Shown here piece after piece: positions 34,060-44,744 of a stretch of DNA of 64,000 nt. The position numbers and the translations under genes were made by a program. The notes under the pieces were generated by a model that was not told where the DNA came from, made no database searches, and saw only the letters and a program-made list of their open reading frames with translations. The DNA is from Dasypus novemcinctus (lineage: Eukaryota > Chordata > Mammalia > Cingulata > Dasypodidae). The stretch is from NCBI RefSeq assembly GCF_030445035.2, contig NC_080673.1, positions 162,808,216 to 162,872,215 of the forward strand, read 5' to 3'. How positions within the stretch are numbered: the first letter of the stretch is position 1; every line of letters begins with the position of its first letter.

Positions 34060-35210
34060 CTGTGGATAATTGGTCAATTCCCTGGACTATATTACCCTCT
34101 TGTTGAGCCTGTTCCCTGAATATCTTTTAAATCTCCTTGCTTCTTTCTATCCTCCTTGTTTATATGTTTTTACATGCACAATAGTCTTCTAACTGGGCTC
34201 TAGGTTTGGGGTCCAATGTTTTCTGAACTACCATGTATAGTTGGAATCACGTTGGGTAAGTAGCTTGTTAAAATATGCAGTTCCCCAGATCCAGCCTCCA
34301 GAAATTCTGATTCCATGGAGTATGGGGGTAAGGCTGGGATTTTGCATTTTAACAAAGCTCCCAGGTGATTCTGATGCCAGTGGTTCAAGGATTATAGCCT
34401 AAGAAATAATTTCCTGGATGGCCTTTTCTAAAATAACATTTCTTCCTATCAACCCTTGCTAAAGTTACTTATTTTACATTTCCCTGTTCCCTGTTTATAT
34501 CTCTATCATAGCACTTATCAAATTCTATGGGGATTTTATTTATTTGTTTCAAATCTTCTCTCTTACCTTATAATATAACTCCCCTGAGGTCAATGACCTT
34601 GCCTTATTTACCCCTGAATCTCCAATTCCTAGGCACTCAATAAGCACTTGGTGAGTGAATGGAAGACTGGATAAATTGTCCTAGGCACTAGTTACTCCCA
34701 GTCTCCTGGACACCCTTCCCACTGTTGTCAGCTGATTTTCAGAATGACATTTCTGCTTTTTATTGTTCCCTCACTAAAAACTTCAATTGGCTCTGGAGAA
34801 CATAGAGGGGAAATGCAAACTCCTTAACGAAACCTAAGAGAACTTTCACAATCTCACCCCAATCTTCCATTTAGCCTCATTTAGGCCCATTATCTCCAAT
34901 TTACTCTCTTCTCTTGCCATATTAGTCTTTAAAAGTTACCATATTTGAACTGAAGCTGTTTTCTTACCTGCAGTGCCCTTCCTCCTTTTCTACTACCCCT
35001 AACCCTCTGCTTAAATTCCTATTCATTTAAGTTTTAGATAAAATGTCACTTTTCTCTCTGAAGTCTGCCCTAGTTCTTCCGGGCACTACTTACTCGTTTC
35101 TTGTTTGTTTTTGTTCTTGCGTTCTTCACTCTTCCCATTCCATTGTTATGGTCCTTCTTATATTGCTTTGTGTCTCTCATCTTTGTGTTCCAAGAACTTA
35201 GGGCTTATTT
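34060..35210 (+). mobile_element. L2 cluster (interrupted LINE2 relics)
   Basis: Three plus-strand L2 segments. About 34060-34205 ends 'aatagtcttctaactgggct'. About 34690-35210 continues the same L2 with 'actcccagtctcctggacac', 'aacttcaattggctctggag', 'tctcaccccaatcttccatt' and 'ttagataaaatgtcactttt'. Between them, about 34430-34670 is an L2 3' terminus ('aggcactcaataagcacttg') together with a MER5A-like element. Continuity across the gap suggests a later insertion or rearrangement. ORF2 protein is not recoverable. Confidence 0.7.
34240..34392 (+). mobile_element. MER5A-like hAT DNA transposon
   Basis: 'ccagaaattctgattccatg' at the centre and 'gctcccaggtgattctgatg' near the right end, with 'gcattttaacaaa' before it, follow the MER5A consensus order. 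The right terminus 'ccagtggttcaagg' is degraded. Confidence 0.75.
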
Positions 35211-35979
35211 ATTAAATAGGCCTTGAAAGAAAAAAATTATAAAGTGTGCATTTTTCTAGAACTGAGAATGATGCCAGGAAAAATCAGATAACATGAGTTC
35301 TCAGTTATCAAATCTCATCACTAATCTGAGCTATTGTGAAATCTGACGGGAAGAGGGAGGACGGCTTTAGAGTCTCACAAAACCTCTGGCAAAATAGCTT
35401 TGCTTCTTGCTTCTGTTTCCTTAATTGGTCCAGTGCCTGAAGTTTTATATATTTTATAAGTGTATAAAATATGTATTATAATACATATATTTTAAGGTAG
35501 GCAAAGGAGTAAAGAGTTTATTAAGAAACGAGAAAAAGGGAAAGTATACACTGGAAACACAGGTGAGGGCGGTGCTACAGGATTTTACAGCCTTTCCTCC
35601 TTCCCCTTCCCCATATTAAAGAGGGATCTTAGCTATCTACTGCCCTGATTGCTTGCCTTTCTACCTTAACCTGTCAGCTTTCAGGGAACCAATAGGGAGG
35701 CCTTTCTGTTTGGAGTTATCTGGGGCTTCTTTGAGCTCCAGAGTTGAAAATCTGACCTTGTGACCAGGATCTTTGGAGTGCTTTTGACTGTAATGAGTAT
35801 GGCTTTGTTCTCAAATAGTTGCCTTCCCTCAGGGTGTTTCTGGGTATGTTCAGACCAGCAGCCTTTCCTGTTTCCTATGGACATCTCATTAGCAAGCATA
35901 ATGCTGGGGTATCTGTGGTCTGATTTGATCAGTTGAGGGCTAAGAAAGGTGTGTTATGAAAGGGAATGTAGAAGATAGC
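35211..35979. other. Unassigned DNA, possible LTR relic at about 35490-35960
   Basis: The block 35490-35960 is GC-richer and has a minus-strand AATAAACTC at about 35515, which would fit an LTR read leftward. I could not find ends or a family. AT-rich 35440-35500 is low complexity. Confidence 0.3.
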
Positions 35980-36487
35980 TGTAGCAGTTTGATATTATTT
36001 ATGAATTCCAAAAAGAAATATTGGATTATGTTTGTAAACTGGTCTTTTCCTCTGGGCATATTAGAGTGTACTAGATTCAGAGGTTTTACTTTTACTTGCT
36101 TAAATAATGATTAAGGCTTTGATTGGGCCATGTCAGTAGAACATTGAGTCTCTGCCCCCTTGGTGGGTGGGGACTCACAGAGAAACTGCACCACAGAGAA
36201 GGGAGATTGGAGTTTTGAGCTGGATCCCAGGAGTAAGCACACAGAGGAGCAGAGCAGCTGAGCTCAGAGAGAAACAAGCCCCAGAAAAGAAGAACCCAGG
36301 AAGCCTAAACTCTTGGCAGATGTTAGCAGTCATTTTGCCCCAACATGTGGCAACAGACTTAGGTGAGGGAAGTGACATATGCTCTATGGCCTGGTAACTT
36401 TAAGCTTCTACCCCAAATAAATACCCTTTATGAAAGCCAACAGATTTCTGGTATTTTGCATCAGCACCCCTTTGGCTGACTAATACA
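35980..36487 (+). mobile_element. Solo LTR, copy C of the ERVL/MaLR-like family
   Basis: Begins TGTAGCAGTTTGATATTATT and ends TTTGGCTGACTAATACA. The flanking 5-mers are ATAGC (35975-35979) and GTAGC (36488-36492), one mismatch. The polyadenylation signal aataaatacc is intact at about 36416, roughly 70 bp before the end. This is the shortest of three copies (508 bp) and looks closest to an unrearranged form. No internal retroviral sequence follows. Confidence 0.85.
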
Positions 36488-38152
36488 GTAGCCACATAGA
36501 ATTTTATTAGGACACTGAAATTGCAGATCTGCCTCAATTCATGTAATATGATGGGGGGACCAGGTTTTTCAAGAATATCAAAAAACTTCCAGTAGCAATT
36601 TTCATCATATATTATCCATTAATATGCATCCAATTGTCCACTCACTTATCAATTTATTATTTTTTCCCATTCTTTATCTACTTGCCTATGAGGATAAGAG
36701 TAGAACCAACAAGAGAAGATGATAAAAATACCAAAACAAGAAACACTCAAGAAGTAGAGGCATAGAATATCTCTGATAGTATGGTATTAAGAGATTATGC
36801 AACAGAGTTTTACAACTAAGTTTCTGTGAAGACATCATGATACAGTAGATATGGAGTTTTAGAGTGAAGTCCCAGATCACCAATGGCATTATTCACAAAG
36901 GAAATGGGTAGAAAATTTGTCCATGTCTGTAGATATCACCACCTATTTCTAGAACAGAAAATTTTTCATAGAGAAGGAAAGAAAACTTTTCTCTACTTGA
37001 TTTAATCTCCTCCTTTATTTCAGGGCTAGTAAAAAGGGATTCTCTCAGCCCACTTAGAAATGTGTTTCCCATATTTGGAGGATAGACAAGACTGATGCTG
37101 ATTCATACAAGAGGAAGATAAAACAGGCTCAAAGCAGCAGAATATAGGTCACTGTCAAATTCATGGATTTGTTGATAACATATTCATGGATTTGTTAAGG
37201 TAAAATGAGAGCACTATCTGGGAGTGATTAAGTCCAGCCAAGAGGGCAAGTGAATTCCAAAAATAATGTCCCTATGGTATGGAACTCTGGTAAGCCAGAG
37301 GTTAAAGGGTGATGCCTAGCTGCCAGTTTCAAAGAGGTGAATGGAATTATCCGAATAGAGATAAATGGAAGACCTAGCACCCACCATGGAGACACTACCC
37401 ATGTTTTTCACATTCTGGTAACAGATCTTGACTGCAACAGTCAATAATGCCTACTCAGTCCTATGCTATATCAATAAAAAATATTTAGAGAACACTTTTA
37501 AATTGGTATTTTATGAAAAGTTTATCAAATGGGAACTCAGTTAACTATGTAAACATAATTTCATGTAATTCTGAAAATAATTTATTCATAGCCATGAATG
37601 GCTTTTCTCTCTTGTGCAACATGGTTTTTCTCATTTTCTTTCTGTTCTGAGTATGGCCTGCACATTAGGGATTTATTTTGCCATGGTGTTCTCCACTTCA
37701 TTAGGACAATGAGTTATTTATATCCTTTTCTAGTAGCTGTTAAGTATGATTTACTTTTAGGAGAACCCAGTGTACAAAGACTCTCCTGTTAGCTAAAAAA
37801 AAAAAAAGAAATCCTAGAGCTTTATATATAATATGTGTAATATCCACCTCTTCCCACAGCCTGCATGACTATTTTGCATCCATCTTTCTCTGGGATACCC
37901 TTACTTCAACCTGTGATATGACTGAGCTGTTACAACCTCCTCCTTTGGTTTCCCAAAGACTTACTACCTAAGTAAAGTAAGGTTCTTGTGGTCTAGAAAT
38001 ATTCATATTCTATAATGTTTTTTTAACAAAAATTATGTTATAGGAAGATAATAAATTATTTTGTATTATGTTAATTTTATTTTGTTAATTTGTTTTTAAT
38101 TTATTAAGTTTGTTAATATGTTAAATATGTATTAGTAGCCACATAGAGTTTT
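36488..38152. other. Unassigned 1.65-kb segment bounded by 18-19-bp direct repeats
   Basis: AGTAGCCACATAGARTTTT occurs at 36487-36505 and 38134-38152, differing at one base. The interior shows no recognised gene. A short 22-bp duplication (attcatggatttgttga) lies at 37160-37199. The right end (38040-38130) is a T/A-rich low-complexity stretch. See findings. Confidence 0.45.
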
Positions 38153-38219
38153 CTATTCAGTTTAATGAATACCTAACATATATCTAATATTCAGGCTTTA
38201 ATGACTCAAAAATATGTAA

Positions 38220-38640
38220 AAGACATGAATGGACAAACAAAATGTATATAATACAATGGAATATTATTCAACCATCAAAATGAATAATGTTCTGGTATAT
38301 GCTCAAATATATGGTATATGCTTGGCAACATTATTCTATGTGAAATAAAACAGACACAAAAGGAAAAATATTACATGCTTTCACTTACATGAGAAAGCTA
38401 TTCCACAGAGATAAGATTAGAGGTTACCAGGTGCAGAAGGGCAGAGAGGAATGGGGAATTATCACTTAATGGCTACAGAGTTGCTGTTTAAAGGATCAAA
38501 ATTTAGGTAATGGATGGTGGTGATAGTAGAACAACTTTCTAAATATAATTACAGTCAAAGAATTGTACAACTAAAAAATTGTTAGAATGGTAAATTTTAT
38601 TTTATATATATGTATATATATATGTTTTCACAATATATAT
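38220..38640 (+). mobile_element. Old L1 3' end (ORF2 end plus 3' UTR)
   Basis: 'tacaatggaatattattcaa', 'gtgaaataaaacagacacaa', 'atatggtatatgcttggcaa' and 'aatggatggtggtgatagta' follow the L1MA/L1MB 3' end. The terminal 'aaattgttagaatggtaaat' runs into a (TA)n expansion at 38605-38645. Confidence 0.75.
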
Positions 38641-41017
38641 ACTTTTAAGTTAAAGTACAAAAATAAGTAAAACACAGTTCCTGACCTCAATGAATTCCTT
38701 TGGGAAGCTAAATATATAAGCATGAAACAGAATGTAAAATATTGTTTAAGTGTCTAAGTATGTGGTACAGACCATGAATGACTTAGGAGGAAGAGACTAA
38801 TATCTATTTCTACAAAAGAATGATGGCTGTGCCCCTCTTACAAAATGATATTGATTCTAGCTGGCAGCAAATCTCACAGATTGGTAGTCAGCCAGCAGTT
38901 GAACTCATGCAGAGAACCATATGTCAAAACTAGACCTTTTGTGAATAATGCAGAGCTTGTCCACAGTAAAGCCTTTGTCACAGATACATATTTTAAAGAT
39001 AATCCCAGGGTTCAAAAGTCATTTTGAACTTAGTGGATAAGAACAAAACATAGACAAAAATGAATTTTGAATGCCCAAGAATAATGCCTCACCAGTCTTC
39101 CATACTAAATGTGATTGGAAACCCCAAGTTTCCACAATATAAACTAAGATGACAAATCTTCCTATTTAATGGAATTTTCCCCCTTTTTTCCTCCTAGGGT
39201 TATGTGTTCTGGTCTGAAGAATGATTCCTCAGATAATAAGGAGGTCTTGTGTGTATTCAGGGACCATTGCTGAATATCAGCTTATGCCTAGGGTATAAAA
39301 ATCATAAAGGAAAAGAGGAATTTATTCCATGAAATGGAAGAATTCACTGTAAGAGATGTTTGAAAAATGTATATGAAAGACGTTTGACTAACCATAACAA
39401 CCACTAAGATTTTGTCTCCCTTCAAGGGAAATACTTTAGATTTTCATTCTTATTAAAGATAAATGTAGACATTTAACTGACACTGCCTAAAGTTAACTTT
39501 GGGTTCAACACTCTACTTGAACAAAGCCAAATTATGCCATTGTCAAACTTTCTGAATTCTCCAAAGTGTGCTTGAAATACGGTTATCATGAACTCATGCC
39601 ATCTCTCTAATGGCAAGTAGGTCATATTAGATTTTACTATCTCTGGTTTAGTTGGCTAATAATTCTTCTAGTCTGCTGTATTTAGTCTGTTTCAGGAGCT
39701 AGGAACATGCATAAAAGAAAAATGTCCAAAATTAGGAATTTCTTTAAAAAACAAAGTCATAGATGGAGCAAGTTAAATTTTTCCTTTGGCTTCTGCTGAC
39801 AGAGATTTCTTGAACTGCATTTTAAAATGGAAGAAAAAAAATCTCAATTTTTTTCTTATATTATTTTCATGAAATCTATATTAGAACCATAAGACTCTTA
39901 CATTCTTAAAGTCAAATTTCCAGCCTAGCCTTCAAACTGACTTAAGGATTATATACTATTTACTGCAGGCAGGTGAACTGATCAGTATAAATTCAGATCA
40001 TCTCAGGGGCCTTCTTTGAGGCAGTATTAGTAATCCGTTTTGGAAATGGAATAAAGTGTTTAAAGTGACACCATGTCTTCACTTTTCTTTTCACACTTTT
40101 GGTTTTCAAATGCTTAAAGTCAATCTCATTTTAAAGATCCCCAATGACATATTTAAATTATTTAAAAGAGCATGAAGATGTAGACTATAAAATCGAATTA
40201 GACATTGGCAACAATAACTAAATGGTAAAAACATTAAATCTCTTGTCTTTCCTTGGATTGCAGTTGCAGTTAAGACCACATCCCAGTACCCAATGGGAAC
40301 AGAAGCTAGTGCAATTGAGAAAGGGGGTAACTTGAATAAAAGGCATGGTATGGAGGAACTATATGGCTTTTCTTATTCTGGACAATCAATGCAACATCAC
40401 TATATAACTCAAGGGTGTTTCCTACTGTGCAAATCTTGTGTGAGCCACTCTCCAGACATATGGTCAAGAGGTACAATGTCCAGAGTAGAGCAGTGACCCA
40501 GATAGCATACAGGCTTCTGAGAGCTCAAAATGAAACTATCACCAGATACTGTACTCATGGAAATGGTTTTGAAAACACTCAGAAAAAAAAAGTCACAAGC
40601 TGTTTGCCAAAAGAGCTCTAAGCACAGTTTGATTTCTTCCAGCATATATGGAAAGTGACAAATGAGAGTCTTAAATGGAGAACTGTCTGAATACATGCTG
40701 TTAAATTACCAAAAAAAAAACCACTCTTCTTTATATAAAATAGCTACATAGCACTTTTTTACTCAACATATCATTAGACTTGGTAAATTTTTCTTCCCAC
40801 ATAAAGAAGTTGTCTTTAATAAAAATAAATGAAGAGAAGTGTTGCTTTCTACATCACATTTTATGCTGATGAGGTTATTGAAGAGGAAAGAGGAAGAACT
40901 TGGTTTTCAATATGCAATGGAGAGTTCCTAATATGTAAACTAAATATTTAGGGTATGACTAGTTTTAGGCATGCTGGAATGTTTGCATTATAGAGAGGAA
41001 TTTCAAAAGCCTGGGTT
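38641..41017. other. Unassigned DNA
   Basis: No known repeat. Some blocks (38840-39030, 40290-40630) have mixed composition with 60-95-codon open frames, but no homology or splice structure that I can defend. A pyrimidine stretch ending in CAG at 40238-40262 looks like a splice acceptor in isolation only. Confidence 0.4.
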
Positions 41018-41893
41018 TTTTTTTAATTTTAAAATTTTTATTTTTAAAGAAGCTTTAGATTACATAAATGTTACATAAAAAATAGAAGGGATTCTCATAT
41101 AACCCACCCACTCCCCCTCCCACACTTTCCCAAATCAACAACAACCTTCATTAGTGTGGTACATTTGCTAAAATTGATGAGCACATATTAAAGCATTGCC
41201 ACTAACAATGGACTATAGTTTACATTATAGTTTACATGCTGTCCTGCACATTTTGTAGGTTATGACAAAATATATAATGGCCTGGATCCATCACTGCAAT
41301 GTCATGCAGGACAATTCCAATGTCCCAAAAATGCCCCCATGTTACACTTATTCTTCCCTCTCCCTTCCCTCAGAATGTCTCGCAACCACTACCTTTATAT
41401 CAATGATAAAATTCTTCCATTGTCATAATAACAATGTCTACGATAAAATAATAATAAGTCTACTTTAGTCCATTGTTCATTCCCCAAGCTTGAGGATTTT
41501 GAGATGGTTATGCCCACTCCATTTTTAATTGAAAGAGGGATTAGATCCCTTGGAGAAGATGGATGGAACTATCTTGCTTGTAGTTCCAGACACTCTCTGT
41601 TCTTGGGGATGCGTGTTGTTCATCGTCATCTCCATGTTCATTGTCCTGGGTGAGTCCAGTGAACTGGAGAGTAGGTGTTGCAACTCTGCTGAGATTCAGG
41701 ACTCAACTGGCACATAAATGGACCAAAGATTTAAGTCTCTGGGACATATATTAAACAAGCATAGTGCTAATTATAGGTTCAAATAAAAGGGGCAAAAGAG
41801 CCATGTATAGGGAAACTATAAATGAGTATGAGTCTGCTATACTGTGGAGCATAATCCAAAGTAAGACCCACTGACAGGGTGCCAAATTACATC
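41018..41893 (-). mobile_element. 5'-truncated L1, 3' UTR only
   Basis: The plus strand opens with a T-rich tail, then 'gaagggattctcatataacc', 'cattagtgtggtacatttgc', 'tgcaatgtcatgcaggacaa', 'gtgagtccagtgaactggag' and 'agtgctaattataggttcaa'. This is the same order as 12121-13687 and serves as the uninterrupted reference for 25448-27412. It ends at about 41893 ('cagggtgccaaatt'). No duplication found. No ORF2 sequence. Confidence 0.75.
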
Positions 41894-42379
41894 AATACTA
41901 TTTACTACTGAGTCAAGCCTTATATTACTCATGATATTCCTTTCTTAAACTTTTTTTACCCTAAAATTAATCACTTTAATTTGTTTTCAATTTTCTTAGT
42001 TTTTGTTGAACACCTAATTCTTATCACACTCCCCAATGAGTCTGTTAAATGTTGGTACATTAGGTTTTTTTCATACAACAAAACCTTTCCCATAATTCAT
42101 CAGTTTCATTTATTTCTGAAAACCAATTTCTCCTGGAACCCTACACCTTTCTGCTCATTCTGAAATGTTTTATTCTAGAGCTCTTTGCTTGGAATCTCTG
42201 TCTTGGAGATTCCTTTACTTCAGTTTGCTTACCTTATTTCACTGGAGGATTCTATCAATGTCCAAAGATAATGTACTTGGAGAGTACCATTTCAGAGCTT
42301 TCAAAGATGTCATTATTGTACCTGCACATTTTCTCATGCTTTAGGTTGCATAAAGTGTTAGATGAAAAAATATTTTCCT
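41894..42379. other. Unassigned AT-rich DNA
   Basis: No gene or named repeat recognised. Confidence 0.45.
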
Positions 42380-43610
42380 TCAAAGCTTGAAGGAATTTCT
42401 CTTACTTTTCTTGCTTCAGGATTGCTGTTGAGAGGTCTCATAATTCTGGTATCCCTTTCTTTGTATGTGACCTATTCATTTTCTCTGAAAATTTTCAGGA
42501 GTTTTTCTTTTTTTAAGTCATGGTGTTATAAAATTTCATGTTGGTGTGTCTCAGTGTGAAACTTTTTCATTCATATCACTGAATTCTGAACAGTCATGTT
42601 TATTGGGATTGCAGAAATTGTCTATTTCTTCTCCTCAAGTATTTTCTGTTCTCGCTTTCTGAAAATGGGTTGATGGACCTGCTGAATTGACCTTCTAACT
42701 ATCTTATTTTTTCTCTTCTATTTTATCTATAAATTTCAAAAAATAAATTCTTTTAGATTTTCCCAGCTTCTTTCATCCATTCTATTGAAATTGCTATTTT
42801 TGATAAGGTAATTTCAATTTTCTATTGAAATTGCTATAGACAGATTGATAGGTTGATAGGTAAATAGATAGATGATAATGATAGCTAGATATCCCTTTAT
42901 TAAGTATTTTTGTTTTTTAATATTTTAAAGTGATTTTTCTTCTCTCAAGAATGCAATAATCTTTCTTATCTCTCTGAATTTCTCTTCTGAGTTTTAAATT
43001 TTTATGTTGTTTTGGTCTTCGTCTTTCATATTTTCTACTCCATGTTCAAAAGTTCAGTGATCAAATTTAAGAGCGAGACACTAAACACGTGATTGCATGC
43101 ATGATTCTTTGTTAGTGATTTCACTGTGATGTCCACAGCTGTATTTTTCCTTAGGAGATGCCTGAGTCCGTGTCTGTAAAACTCCTACCTAAGAAACAAA
43201 TTCTTGGCTACTGGTGTTCTGAGCCAATTCAGGCAAGAGAGAAGGGTGGTTCATCAGTAGACGTGCAGCTCTCTCACATAGAACCCTGTATTAAGACACC
43301 CTCAGCTCTAACCACTCCCAATCCCCACCCCACGTCCTCTATTCCCAAGCCCTCAGCCTGTCTGTTCCAGTTTCCACACAGAATATACTTTCAATGTCCT
43401 TCAAGGCAGGGAGGAGAGTCATCTGACTTCATGCAATTGGAGATCCAGGCAATGTCAGGACCTAATTGCTACAAAACGGATTTTCAAGCAACCGGCCTGA
43501 TTCACTGCCTCTCTTCTTTTCAATGTAACTGCTCTCTCCAATTCTTAATGTTTTCTGAGGTTTGGCTGGGAAAATTGAATTGCCTCTTTTTCTTTTTCAC
43601 TTACACTTGA
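42380..43610. repeat. Probable ancient interspersed repeat, family not assigned
   Basis: 'aaatttcatgttggtgtgtc', 'tcaagtattttctgttctcg' and 'gatggacctgctgaattgac', then a GC-richer block starting 'gatgcctgagtccgtgtctg', follow an order I recall from a widespread mammalian repeat, but I cannot name it. The 150-codon plus frame at 43158-43610 is the longest in the window. It is Ser/Pro-rich, has no domain that I recognise, and lies inside this presumed repeat, so it is not called as a gene. Confidence 0.35.
42780..42890. repeat. 40-bp duplication and GATA-like microsatellite
   Basis: ttctattgaaattgctat occurs at 42780-42797 and 42820-42837. It is followed by a (GATA/GATAG)-like run to about 42890. 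Confidence 0.85.
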
Positions 43611-44204
43611 AACTCATCTCTGTTAAAGTTGTTTACTTCCATTAGCTTTCTATCTTTTTATATTGTGTTTCAGGGTTACAAGTGTCTCATTTTATTAAAG
43701 ATGGATTTTGCATTTCTTTTATTCTATGGTGGGGTGACTTTTAAGAGAGGGAAAAAGCAGAATGTTTTTATGCTGTCCTTTCTTTGGTTAATGTATCAGG
43801 AAAAAATAAGAGTATTTTTATTATCTGTTTTGTTTTTATCTTCCATACACAATAACGCCTAGTCATCTACTCATATTTCTTTGTGATGGATACAAGAAAG
43901 CTCAAAGCCCAATCTGAAATTTTCCTCCAGCTTAATATGTGGCATGACTTGGTTTATTCATTATATGTTACACTATCATTATCCCTTCAATGAGGAGATT
44001 ATACAAACATGCACATACACACATGTATACAAATAACACCACACAAGCACACACACATATGTGTGTGTGTAAATACAAGCACACTTTCTTCTACATTATG
44101 TCAATTCTGTAACTGAACCAATTGTTTTCTTGCTCTCTCAGAAGAGAGGCTGTTAATAAACAAATGGAGGAAGGAAGGAAGGAATAAAAGTAAAGAAGAG
44201 TATT
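43611..44204. other. Unassigned DNA with CA/GT and GGAA microsatellites
   Basis: The CA/TG run at about 44008-44071 includes acacacacatatgtgtgtgt, a perfect palindrome that could form a hairpin. A (GGAA)n run lies at 44165-44184. Confidence 0.55.
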
Positions 44205-44220
44205 AAGAAAGAAAAGAGAC

Positions 44221-44727
44221 CGTGGAATCTAAGCCCCCTCTTGATATAGATGTGGAGTGGACACAACCATTCTAAGGTCCACAGGATGGAGGAATAGAGT
44301 ATGGATTAGAGTGGACTTACTGATATTCTATTCATGAACTATTGTGATCAGTAATCAAAGAAAATGTGGCATTGGTGTGGAGAAAGTGGCCATGGTGGCT
44401 GCTGGGAGTAGGAAATGGGAGGAAGAGATGAGATGTGGGGGCTTTTTCGGGACTTGGAGTTGTCCTGGGTGGTGCTGCAGGGACAGTTACCAGACCTTGT
44501 ATGTCCTCCCAAGGCCCACTGGGTGGAATGTGGGTGAGTGAGGACTATGATGTGGACCACTGACCATGAGGTGCAGCGGTGCTCAGAGATGTATTCACCA
44601 AATGCAATGAATGTCTCATGATGGTGGAGGAGATTGTTGTTATGGGGGGAGAAGTGAGGTGAGGGGAGTGGGGAGTATATGGGGACCTCATATTTTTTTA
44701 ATGTAATATTTTTTAAAAAGACAGAAA
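44221..44727 (+). mobile_element. 5'-truncated L1 3' end with target-site duplication
   Basis: 'gagtggacttactgatattc', 'ggggctttttcgggacttgg', 'agttgtcctgggtgg' and 'atatggggacctcatatttt' are the plus-strand equivalents of the 3'-UTR-only L1 family. A purine-rich duplication of about 16 bp flanks it (aagaaagaaaagagac, 44205-44220; aagaaagaaaaaagaac, 44728-44744). The minus-strand 138-codon frame (44348-44764) is a shadow inside this element. Confidence 0.75.
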
Positions 44728-44744
44728 AAGAAAGAAAAAAGAAC

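Noticed and set aside
40238-40262. Pyrimidine-rich stretch ending in CAG, resembling a splice acceptor before an open frame at 40293-40496
   Set aside because: Isolated signal. No matching donor, no recognisable exon product, and such motifs are common by chance in AT-rich DNA.
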